A stretch of DNA of 64,000 bases from Hyphomicrobiales bacterium (GTDB taxonomy: Bacteria > Pseudomonadota > Alphaproteobacteria > Rhizobiales > Beijerinckiaceae): positions 197,515-261,514 of the forward strand of contig UCBZ01000010.1 in NCBI GenBank assembly GCA_900470775.1, given 5' to 3'. A program made the translations under genes and the position numbers. The notes under the pieces are model-generated. The model did no database searches, was not told the DNA's origin, and was given only the letters and a program-made list of their open reading frames with translations. This document shows, piece after piece, positions 52,893 to 62,604 of this stretch. Numbering within the stretch: the first letter of the stretch is position 1; every line of letters begins with the position of its first letter.

Positions 52893-54023
52893 TCAAGTCC
52901 GGTAATAGGACGCAAAGGGCGGATGCAGGCGCAGTGCGCGCGGCCGATACGGCGCTGTCGTCGTCAGGATCGGAACCGCCGCTGCCTTGAGACGCGGCTC
53001 GACGGCCGTCGCCATCGCCGCCGGTAGCGGCTGGAAGCGGTTCCCGACAAAGTGCTCGCGCGTTCCCTCCCGCCAGGGCAGCCATGAGGTCGCGCGCTCA
53101 TCATGCTGCAGGCCCTGCGGATCCGGCCGCAATTCGGCGAGCAGGCCTGTTTCGACCAGCAGCGGATGCGCGGTGGCGCGGGCCTCGTCGATCATCCACG
53201 ACAGGGTCAGGTCCGACAACCCCATCTGCAGGCCATATCCGCCGCCGATATCGGTGTGCACGCCTGCGAACCAGAGCTGCTTGATCTGGCCCGGCGGTGC
53301 CTCCGTCTCGTCCCAGAGCTCGGGCGCGAAGACCTCGCGATTCTCGTCGATCGCCAGGGCCTGGCGACCATGGGCGACCTGGCGGTTGAGGACGGGATCA
53401 TGGAATTTGTGCCGCCCCGGCAGGCTGCCGATCGCCGGCAGGCCGAGCGCGCGGACCGTGTCCCAGACGCCGACGAAGAAGGGCGGATTCGAGCTCGATC
53501 CGTGCTCCCCCCGGAAGGCTTCAGCCGCGCGAGCCCGCTCGGCCGCATCCTTGACCATGTAGACGCTGACAGCCTGTGCCGCGAGCTTGCGCACGATGGG
53601 ATCGACGAGTGCGGCGGCGAAATCGTCCCAATGCCTGACCTTCGGCAGGCCCGCCGGCACGCCGCAAAGGCCGAGCACGCCGCCAAGACTGCGGACGGTG
53701 TAGGCGCCTCGGCTAAAGCCGAACAGGAAGAGGCGGTCTCCCGGCTCATGGCTCACGAGCAGCGCGGCGTAGCAATCGATGATGTTGTCGGTGATGCCGT
53801 AGCCCGTGGCCTGGGCGAGCGCGTCCTTGATGCGACGGAACAGGCTGCGCCGTTCGCCGCTGTCCGGGTCGGCGCCGAGTCCCGGATCATAGAAGCAGAT
53901 CTGCGCCCCGGGATCGACCTCGCGTGTCGCCATGAACAGGCGGTAGATGTTGGTCCAGTTGATCGGGTTCGCACCGCCGGCCTGGCCGGTGCCGTCCGAA
54001 AAGATGCAGATGTTTTTCGGCAT
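52893..54023 (-). CDS. DUF2235 family alpha/beta hydrolase
   Basis: A 376-residue protein. It starts MPKNICIFSDGTGQAGG, with a Gly-rich acid loop. The nucleophile elbow is FLFGFSRGAYTVRSLGG (GFSRG, about residues 96-100). WFAGVHTDIGGGYG carries the conserved Asp-Ile-Gly-Gly. The family includes type VI secretion phospholipase effectors (Tle1), but no T6SS gene is nearby and there is no signal peptide, so an intracellular hydrolase is as likely. ATG 54023 has GGAGAG 6 bases upstream; an upstream start at 54101 is possible. Confidence 0.87.
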   Translation of the reverse strand: MPKNICIFSDGTGQAGGANPINWTNIYRLFMATREVDPGAQICFYDPGLGADPDSGERRSLFRRIKDALAQATGYGITDNIIDCYAALLVSHEPGDRLFLFGFSRGAYTVRSLGGVLGLCGVPAGLPKVRHWDDFAAALVDPIVRKLAAQAVSVYMVKDAAERARAAEAFRGEHGSSSNPPFFVGVWDTVRALGLPAIGSLPGRHKFHDPVLNRQVAHGRQALAIDENREVFAPELWDETEAPPGQIKQLWFAGVHTDIGGGYGLQMGLSDLTLSWMIDEARATAHPLLVETGLLAELRPDPQGLQHDERATSWLPWREGTREHFVGNRFQPLPAAMATAVEPRLKAAAVPILTTTAPYRPRALRLHPPFASYYRT

Positions 54024-54275
54024 GGCCGCTCTCCAGCAGACGCATGCTACCATAGGACAAGACGCACCGGGGATTGTTTGCCCGCAAACCCGCTCTAACA
54101 AGGGGTTTCTGCCACGAAAGTGCGACGCCGCGCGGCTTGGCCCGGCCCCGCCTGCTCCCTATGATGCGCGCAATTCAAAGGAAGCGGACAAGAGCGTGCC
54201 ATCGCACCGACCCGGCTCCGAACCGCAACGCTGACGGACCGACGCGAACGGCCCGAGTCTGGGGAGACGCCTGCC

Positions 54276-56228
<1,953 letters not shown>

Positions 56229-56277
56229 GAGATATCGGTTTCTGATGACCGGGCTGATCCTGCCTCGGAAACACCGT

Positions 56278-56368
56278 GTCATCCCGGGCCTCCCCCGGGA
56301 TCCATCATAGGACGCGACGGTACCCTATGATGGATCCCGGAGCTCCGCTGCGCTGCGTCCGGGATGAC
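56278..56368. repeat. Intergenic palindromic repeat, copy between acsA and ridA
   Basis: GTCATCCCGG (56278-56287) and CCGGGATGAC (56359-56368) form the outer arm. CCGGGATCCATCATAGG and CCTATGATGGATCCCGG form a perfect 17-bp inner arm. It is the best conserved inner stem of all copies. Confidence 0.88.
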
Positions 56369-56403
56369 GGCGGTGGTTCACTGTCTGACTGACCGGCTTG
56401 CCG

Positions 56404-56793
56404 TCACAACGCCGCCGCGAGCACCTCGATCTCGACCTTGAACGCCGGCAGCGTGAAGCCCGAGACGATGACCAGCGTCGAGGCCGGCGGCGGTGTCGCG
56501 ACATGGGCGTCGCGCGCTTCCATATAGGCCTTCATATAGGCTCGGTCGGTGACATAGGCGTTGATCCTGATGATATCCGACAGCGTCATCCCTGCCTCGG
56601 CGAGGATCGCAGCGATATTGGCGAAGCAGAGATCGGCCTGGGCGCGCGCATCCTCGGGGATCGTGCCGTCGGCGGCGACGCCGAGCTGCCCCGAGCAGGC
56701 CACGAGCCGGTATCCCGCCGGCACCGCGATACCGTGGCTGTAGCGCGCGAAGGGCTTGGCGATCGAGGGCGGGGCGAGCGGCGTCATCGTCAT
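56404..56793 (-). CDS. RidA-family (YjgF) protein lacking the catalytic arginine
   Basis: A 129-residue member of the Rid superfamily: ARYSHGIAVPAGYRLVACSG, then ADLCFANIAAILAEAGMTLSDII. RidA enamine deaminases have a catalytic Arg in the PARSxV motif; here the corresponding segment reads PPPASTLVIVSG, so the Arg is missing while the Glu in VEIEVLAA remains. This points to one of the non-deaminase Rid subfamilies. It is convergent with acsA with a repeat between them. Confidence 0.85.
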   Translation of the reverse strand: MTMTPLAPPSIAKPFARYSHGIAVPAGYRLVACSGQLGVAADGTIPEDARAQADLCFANIAAILAEAGMTLSDIIRINAYVTDRAYMKAYMEARDAHVATPPPASTLVIVSGFTLPAFKVEIEVLAAAL

Positions 56794-57004
56794 GTCCTGA
56801 GCATCTCCTGAAGAACGTCACGACTATGCCTCGCCGGCCCATCGGGAACCAGATCGTTCACGCCGGGTTCGCAAGCGAAACCGGCTGCGCTATGGACGCG
56901 TAGCAGGATCATGCTCATGTCACGTTCACCGGGCTGGTCTAGGCTTGAACCCTCATTCGGCCGATTCCGGCCCGCACCGCATGATCGATCGGAACCGACC
57001 CCAC

Positions 57005-57739
57005 ATGACCAAGACGACCGCGATCACGACCACCGCGACCCTGGCCATGACCCTGAAGGCCGCCGGCCTGCTCTCGCTCCTGACGTTGACGGCCTGCGCC
57101 GGCTCGCAGCGCTTCGTCGGCGGGGCCGCACCGACGCAGGCCTATGGCCAGCCGACACTGCAACCGGCGCCGCCGATCAGCTCCGCGCCGGTGACCTCCG
57201 AGCCCTTGCCGCCGCCGGGCGGCTATCCCCAGTCGGGGGGCTATCCCCAACAGGGCGGCTATCCGGTCGCCTCGGCCCAGCCCGGCGGGCTGCCGCCGCC
57301 ACAAGACCCCTATTACAACCCCGCCGCCCCGGGCATGCCGCAGCAGACGCCCGCCCCCGTAACGCCACAGGCCACCGACGTCCCGACACTGCGCGGCGGT
57401 GGCGGCCCCGTTGCCACGCTCGGCGCGGGATCCAATGCGGCACGTCCTGCCGTCACCTCCCGCGACGGTGTCATCGGCAACTGGACCGCCAAGGAGGCGA
57501 CTGGCAGCTCCTGCCGCGTCCAGCTGTCGAGCGCGCCGGCGCTCGATCTCTACCGCGCCAATGCCGCCGGCTGCGCCAATCGCGACCTGCAGAAGGTCAC
57601 CGCCTGGGATTACCGCGACGGTGAAGTCTATCTCTACCAGCAGGGTGGGACCGTGGTGGCGCGGCTGCGCACCAGCGGCGGCGGTTCGATGGACGGCGCC
57701 GTGACGAAATCCGGCGCCGCGCTCTCGCTCAACCGGTAG
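57005..57739 (+). CDS. Omp19-like lipoprotein with AprI/Inh protease-inhibitor domain
   Basis: About 244 residues. The signal peptide ends in the lipobox LTLTAC, so the mature protein is lipid-anchored, probably at the outer membrane. A long Pro/Gly/Gln-rich spacer (two QSGGYPQQGGYP-like units, about residues 60-150) precedes a C-terminal beta-barrel domain: IGNWTAKEATGSSCRVQLSS, AAGCANRDLQKVTAWDYRD and GAVTKSGAALSL. The Cys pair and layout match Brucella Omp19, a protease inhibitor. Alternative in-frame ATGs lie at 56945 and 56981. A second Inh-type protein is encoded at 14702-15535. Confidence 0.8.
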   Translation: MTKTTAITTTATLAMTLKAAGLLSLLTLTACAGSQRFVGGAAPTQAYGQPTLQPAPPISSAPVTSEPLPPPGGYPQSGGYPQQGGYPVASAQPGGLPPPQDPYYNPAAPGMPQQTPAPVTPQATDVPTLRGGGGPVATLGAGSNAARPAVTSRDGVIGNWTAKEATGSSCRVQLSSAPALDLYRANAAGCANRDLQKVTAWDYRDGEVYLYQQGGTVVARLRTSGGGSMDGAVTKSGAALSLNR

Positions 57740-57770
57740 AGCGTTTCCGCATTTTAGATCGGAAACTCAG

Positions 57771-57878
57771 CGTCATCCTGGACAAGCCGCGAAGCGGCGC
57801 AGCTCCGGGATCCATCGTAAGACTCGACTGCACTCTATGATGGATCCCGGCCTTCGCTGCGCGAAGCCCAGGATGACG
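57771..57878. repeat. Intergenic palindromic repeat, copy after the Omp19-like gene
   Basis: Outer arms CGTCATCCTGG (57771-57781) and CCAGGATGACG (57868-57878) pair perfectly. The inner arms CCGGGATCCATCGTA and TATGATGGATCCCGG pair almost perfectly. The outer arm has the compensated change CCTGG/CCAGG relative to other copies, so pairing is maintained. Confidence 0.88.
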
Positions 57879-57926
57879 GCGCCATTTTCGGCAGGAACAG
57901 CGTATTCCAAAGGTCGCTGGTCTCGC

Positions 57927-58541
57927 TCACGCCCCCAGCGACCGCCCGAAGAACGCTGGCCGCCAGAAGCGGCGCTGCAGCGAAAGCGCCATCGACGCGA
58001 AGCTCCTCGCCGTGTCGAAGGCCTCGTCGAGGACGGTGAAGGGCGTCGGGCCGCCGGTCGCGATCACGCCCTCGACATCGGCATAGCCGCCGGCGAGATC
58101 GGCCTCGAACTTGCGCGCCAGCCGCCGCATCGCGGCATTCTCGGGCAGGCAGGTCATGTAGAGCGTGCGGATGCCGCGATTGCGCGCCGCTGTGATCAGG
58201 CGGCCGAACAGCGTTCCGCCGATGCCGCGCCGACGCCAGTCCCGCTCGACGCTGAAGGCCGCTTCGCCGGTCTGCGCGACGATGTCCTCGAGCCCGCGCA
58301 GTTCGGCGGCGCCGCGCACCGCGCCGTCCTCGATATAGGCATAGACCAGCCCGCCGACGCCGAAAGTGGTGACGGCATAGTTTTCGAGGAAATCGTCATT
58401 GACGGCCGTACCGAAGCGCTCGCGACGGGTGACAGCGTCGAGTCTCAGCAGATGCGCCTTGAAAAGATCGCGCTCCGCGGGCCAGAGCCGGCGCACTTCG
58501 CCTTGGCCGGTCGTTGTGCCGGCCTTTTTTGAACGAGCCAA
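57927..58541 (-). CDS. GNAT-family N-acetyltransferase
   Basis: A 204-residue GNAT protein. The acetyl-CoA loop is FSVERDWRRRGIGGTLFGRLI (R-R-x-G-I-G near residue 105), followed by IRTLYMTCLPENAAMRRLARKF. The start is TTG 58541, with AGGAGA about 7 bases upstream; an ATG 7 bases upstream is out of frame. The substrate is unknown. It lies alone between a repeat and a GST gene. Confidence 0.87.
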   Translation of the reverse strand: MARSKKAGTTTGQGEVRRLWPAERDLFKAHLLRLDAVTRRERFGTAVNDDFLENYAVTTFGVGGLVYAYIEDGAVRGAAELRGLEDIVAQTGEAAFSVERDWRRRGIGGTLFGRLITAARNRGIRTLYMTCLPENAAMRRLARKFEADLAGGYADVEGVIATGGPTPFTVLDEAFDTARSFASMALSLQRRFWRPAFFGRSLGA

Positions 58542-58715
58542 TTGTCATCTCCTGTTGACCGCGCAAATGCGCGCTACCGACCAGGAGGCGAATCTTCCCT
58601 AACTCGACCGCAAAATGGCGTCTCCGCGCTGGATTGCAAGATGCGCGGCCTTCGCAAGTGCAGCATTTTTGTGCGCCGCGAATAATCTCTCGGCTTTGGG
58701 GTGTGTTTAGGCCAC

Positions 58716-59324
58716 CTATTCCCGGTCGATCGGCCAGGCCTTGAACACCTCGAGCGCTTCGCAGGCCTTGGCCTGGGCCGCCAGCGCCGGCCAGCGCTCC
58801 TCCGGGACGAAATCGGGAATCACGAAGCGGCAGAAGCCCCAGGCGATAGCCGCCGCGATGTCGCAGGGCAAAAGCTCCGGCCCTGCCGTCAACTCGCCGC
58901 GCACCGCCGCCGCATCCAGCAGATCGAGCGCGACATGGAGCTGCGTGACGATGCGCTCCTGCCAGGGTGCGTAACGCTGGGCTTCCGGCCGCTTGCGCTC
59001 GTACTCGACCGAGACCGCCTTGTCGGCTGCGACGATGCCGATGCCGGTCAGCGCGAGGTCGCGCACCCGCGCGCCGCCCTCGACCGGGCGTAGCGAACGG
59101 CCAGCGACATCCTCGAAATGCTGGATGATCAGCAGGGACTCAGAGATCACCGTGCCGTCGTCCGCGACCAGGCTCGGCGCCTTGATCAGCGGGTTGATCG
59201 CGCGGAACTCGTCCATGTGGCGGAAGACCGAGACCGAGCGGTGCTCGAAATCGAGCCCGAGCAGCGTGCCCGTCACCGCGGCGCGGCGGACATAAGGGCT
59301 ATCCAGCATTCCCACGAGCAGCAT
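58716..59324 (-). CDS. Glutathione S-transferase family protein
   Basis: 202 residues. The N-terminal thioredoxin-like domain (LVGMLDSPYVRRAAVTGTLLG, with the catalytic Ser near residue 9) includes the glutathione-binding AINPLIKAPSLVADDG and ESLLIIQHF. The C-terminal helical domain follows. It has no recognised specific substrate. It lies downstream of the LysR gene on the same strand, 77 bases away, and may be part of that unit. Confidence 0.87.
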   Translation of the reverse strand: MLLVGMLDSPYVRRAAVTGTLLGLDFEHRSVSVFRHMDEFRAINPLIKAPSLVADDGTVISESLLIIQHFEDVAGRSLRPVEGGARVRDLALTGIGIVAADKAVSVEYERKRPEAQRYAPWQERIVTQLHVALDLLDAAAVRGELTAGPELLPCDIAAAIAWGFCRFVIPDFVPEERWPALAAQAKACEALEVFKAWPIDRE

Positions 59325-59401
59325 CGGTCACCTCCATTGCGATCGGAAGACAGTGCCGGCAACCGCGCGCAAAGCCACGCCAAATCGCGTGATGCCAGGG
59401 A

Positions 59402-60382
59402 TCACGCCGGCTGATGGGCCTCGATTTCAGTCTCGAATCCCGGCACGAAGCCCAGCGTCAGGCCATGCTCGCGCGCCGCCATCTGGCAGGGATCCCAGTA
59501 GGGCGTGCCGCCGAAGCGCTCGACCAGCAGGTCGATCAGGACCCTGACCTTGCCCGGCACATAGGCTCCCGGCGGCCTGACCACGTAAAGCGCATGCTCC
59601 TGCATCGGGAACTCCCACAGAACAGGCACGAGCGAGCCGTCCCGGATCGAATCGCTGGCGATGAAGGTCGGCAGTTGCACGATGCCGAGCCCCGCCTTCG
59701 CCCAGGCCAGCAACGTGTCGCCGCTGTCGGAGCGCAGCCGCCCCGCCGGCCTGACCGCCACCCGGCGCTTGCCGACCCTGAAGTTCCAGTCTGGCGTATT
59801 GGTGCCGGTGTAGAGCAGGCATTCATGCCCGGCGAGGTCGGGCGGGCTCTCCGGCCGCCCCTTTTCCGCCAGATAGGCCGGACTCGCCAGGACGACGCCA
59901 TGGATCGGCGCGATCCGGCGCGCGACAAGGCTTGAATCCTTCAGCGTGCCGATCCGGATCGCCGCGTCAAAACGCTCGCCAATCAGGTCGACATAACGGT
60001 CGCTGGCCTCGACATCGATCTCCAGCCGGGGATGAAGCCTGGCGAGCTCGCCCAGAATCGGTGCGACATGGCGGTTGCCGAAGGTCAGCGGCATCGACAG
60101 ACGCAGGCGGCCCGAGACACCCGAGGCCTGCGCCACCGATTCACGAGCCGCGACGAGATCGGCCAGGATGCGCTCGCCGCGCGCCTTGAATTCGAGGCCG
60201 GCTTCGGTGGCAGCGACCCCGCGCGTGGTCCGGCTCAGGAGCCTTGTGCCGAGATCGGCTTCCAGCCGCGAGATCCGGCGGCTGACGATGGATTTCGCCA
60301 GCCCGAGATGATGGGCCGCGCGCCCGAAACCGCCGGTTTCGGCCACGGCGATGAAGCTGCGGATGTCGTCGAGCTCGGACAT
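59402..60382 (-). CDS. LysR-family transcriptional regulator
   Basis: A 326-residue regulator. The N-terminal helix-turn-helix (FIAVAETGGFGRAAHHLGLAKSIVSRRISRLEADLG) is at about residues 10-45. An effector domain follows (LRLSMPLTFGNRHVAPILGEL to the C-terminus). It is divergent from the azoreductase gene across 113 bases, the classic LysR arrangement, and so probably controls it in response to a quinone or aromatic inducer. Confidence 0.95.
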   Translation of the reverse strand: MSELDDIRSFIAVAETGGFGRAAHHLGLAKSIVSRRISRLEADLGTRLLSRTTRGVAATEAGLEFKARGERILADLVAARESVAQASGVSGRLRLSMPLTFGNRHVAPILGELARLHPRLEIDVEASDRYVDLIGERFDAAIRIGTLKDSSLVARRIAPIHGVVLASPAYLAEKGRPESPPDLAGHECLLYTGTNTPDWNFRVGKRRVAVRPAGRLRSDSGDTLLAWAKAGLGIVQLPTFIASDSIRDGSLVPVLWEFPMQEHALYVVRPPGAYVPGKVRVLIDLLVERFGGTPYWDPCQMAAREHGLTLGFVPGFETEIEAHQPA

Positions 60383-60495
60383 CGCGTTCCCCTTGAAGCA
60401 ACAGTCTGGTGCTCCTTATAGGCGTTTCGTTGCGATCCATGAACCCTTAACTTGCCGGTCATCGAACCCGTCCCCGGTTTCAGGATCAACCAGAC

Positions 60496-61101
60496 ATGTC
60501 CACCCTTCTCGTCCTCAACAGCAGCGCCTCGGGCGCGGCCTCCGTCTCGAAGCAGCTCATCGAGGAGACGGTCACCCGCCTGCGCGGCCAGAACCCGGCG
60601 CTCAAGATCGTCGAGCGCGATCTCGGCACCAGTCCGGTTCCGCATCTGACGGTCGATTCCGCTGCCGCCATCCGCGGCGCCGAACCCGCCAACGAAGCCC
60701 AGAAGCAGGCGAAGGCGCTCTCGGACGCGCTGGTCGAGGAGCTCAAGGCGGCCGACGTCCTCGTCATCGGCGCGCCGATGTACAATTTCGGCATCCCCTC
60801 GACGCTGAAGTCCTGGTTCGACCATGTGCTGCGCGCCGGCGTGACCTTCAAATACGGCGAAGCGGGTCCGGAAGGCCTGCTCAAGGGCAAGCGCGCGATC
60901 GTCGTCGAAAGCCGCGGCGGTCTTTACAGCTCGGGCCCGGCCCAGCCGCTGGATTCGCAGGAGCCGCATCTGCGCAACCTGCTCGGCTTCATCGGCATCA
61001 GCGACGTCACCTTCGTGCGCGCCGAAAAGCTCGGCTACGGCCCGGAGGCGCGCCAGCAGGCGATCAACGACGCCCAGGCCGAGCTCGCCAAGGTCGCCTG
61101 A
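60496..61101 (+). CDS. azoR: FMN-dependent NADH-azoreductase
   Basis: A 201-residue flavodoxin-fold quinone/azo reductase. LVLNSSASGAASVSKQL is the FMN phosphate loop (residues 5-21). VIGAPMYNFGIPSTLKSWFDHVLRAGVTFKYGEAGPEGLLKGK is the central FMN-binding and dimer segment. It detoxifies quinones and azo compounds by two-electron reduction. It is divergent from a LysR regulator gene, and a strong terminator hairpin follows. Confidence 0.95.
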   Translation: MSTLLVLNSSASGAASVSKQLIEETVTRLRGQNPALKIVERDLGTSPVPHLTVDSAAAIRGAEPANEAQKQAKALSDALVEELKAADVLVIGAPMYNFGIPSTLKSWFDHVLRAGVTFKYGEAGPEGLLKGKRAIVVESRGGLYSSGPAQPLDSQEPHLRNLLGFIGISDVTFVRAEKLGYGPEARQQAINDAQAELAKVA

Positions 61102-61125
61102 TATCCCAGTCTTCACGGCCAACGA

Positions 61126-61160
61126 AAAACGCCCGCCCGGAAAACCGGAGCGGGCGTTTT
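61126..61160 (+). terminator. Rho-independent terminator after azoR
   Basis: AAAACGCCCGC (61126-61136) pairs with GCGGGCGTTTT (61150-61160); the loop itself contains a CCGG/CCGG helper arm. It lies 24 bases after the azoR stop. Confidence 0.88.
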
Positions 61161-61183
61161 GATATCGAAACCAACAACCTCCG

Positions 61184-61288
61184 CGTCATTCCGGACAAGC
61201 CGCGCAGCGGCGCCGATCCGGAATCCATCGTAAAGCGCGTCGCCCTTCGATGGATTCCGGGTCTGCGCTTCGCTTGCCCGGAATGACG
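61184..61288. repeat. Intergenic palindromic repeat, copy between azoR and DUF2312
   Basis: Outer arms CGTCATTCCGG (61184-61194) and CCGGAATGACG (61278-61288) are perfect. The inner arms CCGGAATCCATCG and CGATGGATTCCGG pair perfectly. GCAGCGGCGC and GTCTGCGCTTCGC make the remaining hairpins. Confidence 0.9.
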
Positions 61289-61319
61289 GCGCGGGGAATG
61301 TTGGTCGGAAGAGAAGGCC

Positions 61320-61562
61320 TCAGGCGCTCTCGCCGACCGCCTGCAGATAGAGGTCCAGGATCGCCTCCTCCTCGGCGCGCTCATTGGCGTCGCGCTTGCG
61401 GATGGCGATGACCTTGCGCAGCACCTTGACGTCGTAGCCGTTGCCCTTGGCCTCGGCATAGACCTCCTTGATGTCGTCGGAGATGGTCTTCTTCTCTTCC
61501 TCGAGACGCTCGATGCGCTCCACGATGCTCTTGAGCTGGTCGCCCTGAACCGGTTCGTCCAT
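61320..61562 (-). CDS. UPF0335 / DUF2312 protein
   Basis: An 80-residue helical protein: [20 protein letters not shown] followed by [20 protein letters not shown] and a conserved [14 protein letters not shown]. It belongs to the small UPF0335 family (related to the GapR nucleoid-associated protein) found across Alphaproteobacteria. GapR-type proteins bind overtwisted AT-rich DNA. Start 61562 has AAGGA 6 bases upstream. The C-terminus is [11 protein letters not shown]. Confidence 0.93.
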   Translation of the reverse strand: MDEPVQGDQLKSIVERIERLEEEKKTISDDIKEVYAEAKGNGYDVKVLRKVIAIRKRDANERAEEEAILDLYLQAVGESA

Positions 61563-61688
61563 CTGATGTCCTTCTCGACGCATGCGTAAATTGGGGGGAG
61601 AGATTTGGCCGGGAGGGTTCGCACCGCGCGGCCCCTGCCGTCAAGCCGCAACCGGGACGGGTCGGCGATCTCTCAACAGTCGCGTCGC

Positions 61689-62473
61689 TTACGCCGCGCG
61701 TAGCGCCGACACGCAAGGCGCAACGATGCGCGCCAGCCGCGCACCCCAGTCGCGCGCGGTCGCATCGCTGGCTATCAGGTCCTGCCGGACCTCGATCAGC
61801 GCATCCAGCAGGCCGCGCCGGATCGCGTGGCGATCGATCGTGTCTCCCGGCAGGCCACCGTGATACGGCTCGTTGTCGCCGACAACGAGATCGCCCTCGT
61901 GCTGCAGGGCGGCGATCAGCGGCCGCGCCAGCCGGCCCTCATAGTCCCAGAGCACGCCGACATGCCAGGGCCGGGCGACGCCCTTCCAGAACGGCGTGAA
62001 CGAGTGCAGCGCGATGATCGCCGGCGGATGACCGGCCGCCAGCGCGGCCTCGATGGCGAGGTCGATCGCGACGTCATAGGGCTTGTAGTAGCGCGCCACG
62101 CGCTCGGCGATCCCCGTGGCGTCGATATGGCGGTTGCCCGGCACGATCGCCCCGTCCGACAGGCGCATCACCAGGGTCGGGTCGTCCAGCCCGCGATTGG
62201 GGTCGATCAGCAGCCGCGAAAAATTCGACAGCACGGCCGGCGCACCAGCGCCCGCGCCATGGCGCGCGTCATCTCGGCGGCGCCGATGTCGTAGGCAATG
62301 TGGCGCTCGAGCTGGGCCGGCGGCAGCCCGAGCGCTTCGAGCTCGGGCGGGATCGCGTTCGAGGCGTGGTCGCAGAGCAGCAGCATCCCGGTCGCGGGAT
62401 CGCCGGAGACGACCTCGACCTCGCCGGGGGCAAGCGCGGCGGCCGGCATGGGCACCGCAGTATCGCTCATCAT
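61689..62473 (-). pseudogene. N-formylglutamate amidohydrolase, frameshifted
   Basis: The reading frame from 62473 (MMSDTAVPMPAAALAPGEVEVVSG) runs to AYDIGAAEMTRAMARAL and then leaves the family sequence. The next frame resumes exactly with GAPAVLSNFSRLLIDPNRGL and continues to the normal C-terminus ending at 61689. The break is at about 62245, where one G is missing relative to the expected CTGGGTGCG. Both halves carry the family motifs: LLLCDHASNAIP, LLIDPNRGLDDP and IALHSFTPFWKG. If the deletion is real the gene is dead; otherwise it is a sequencing error. No slippery heptamer suggests programmed shifting. Confidence 0.85.
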
Positions 62474-62604
62474 GCAGCGCCTCTAGAAGTACGATGATAT
62501 CGACAAAAGCCTGATGACGTTCGCCGCACCGCGACCTAAAAGAATCGGCAACGAAAGTCGATCCGATCGACTTAAAGCGAGCAGACGGGCGGAACGGGGC
62601 GGCC

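Noticed and set aside
58500..58548. ATG at 58548 as start of the GNAT gene
   Set aside because: It is out of frame with the acetyltransferase; the in-frame TTG at 58541 has the correct ribosome-site spacing.
62207..62473. Programmed frameshift in N-formylglutamate amidohydrolase
   Set aside because: No slippery heptamer or downstream pseudoknot is evident; a simple one-base deletion explains the break.
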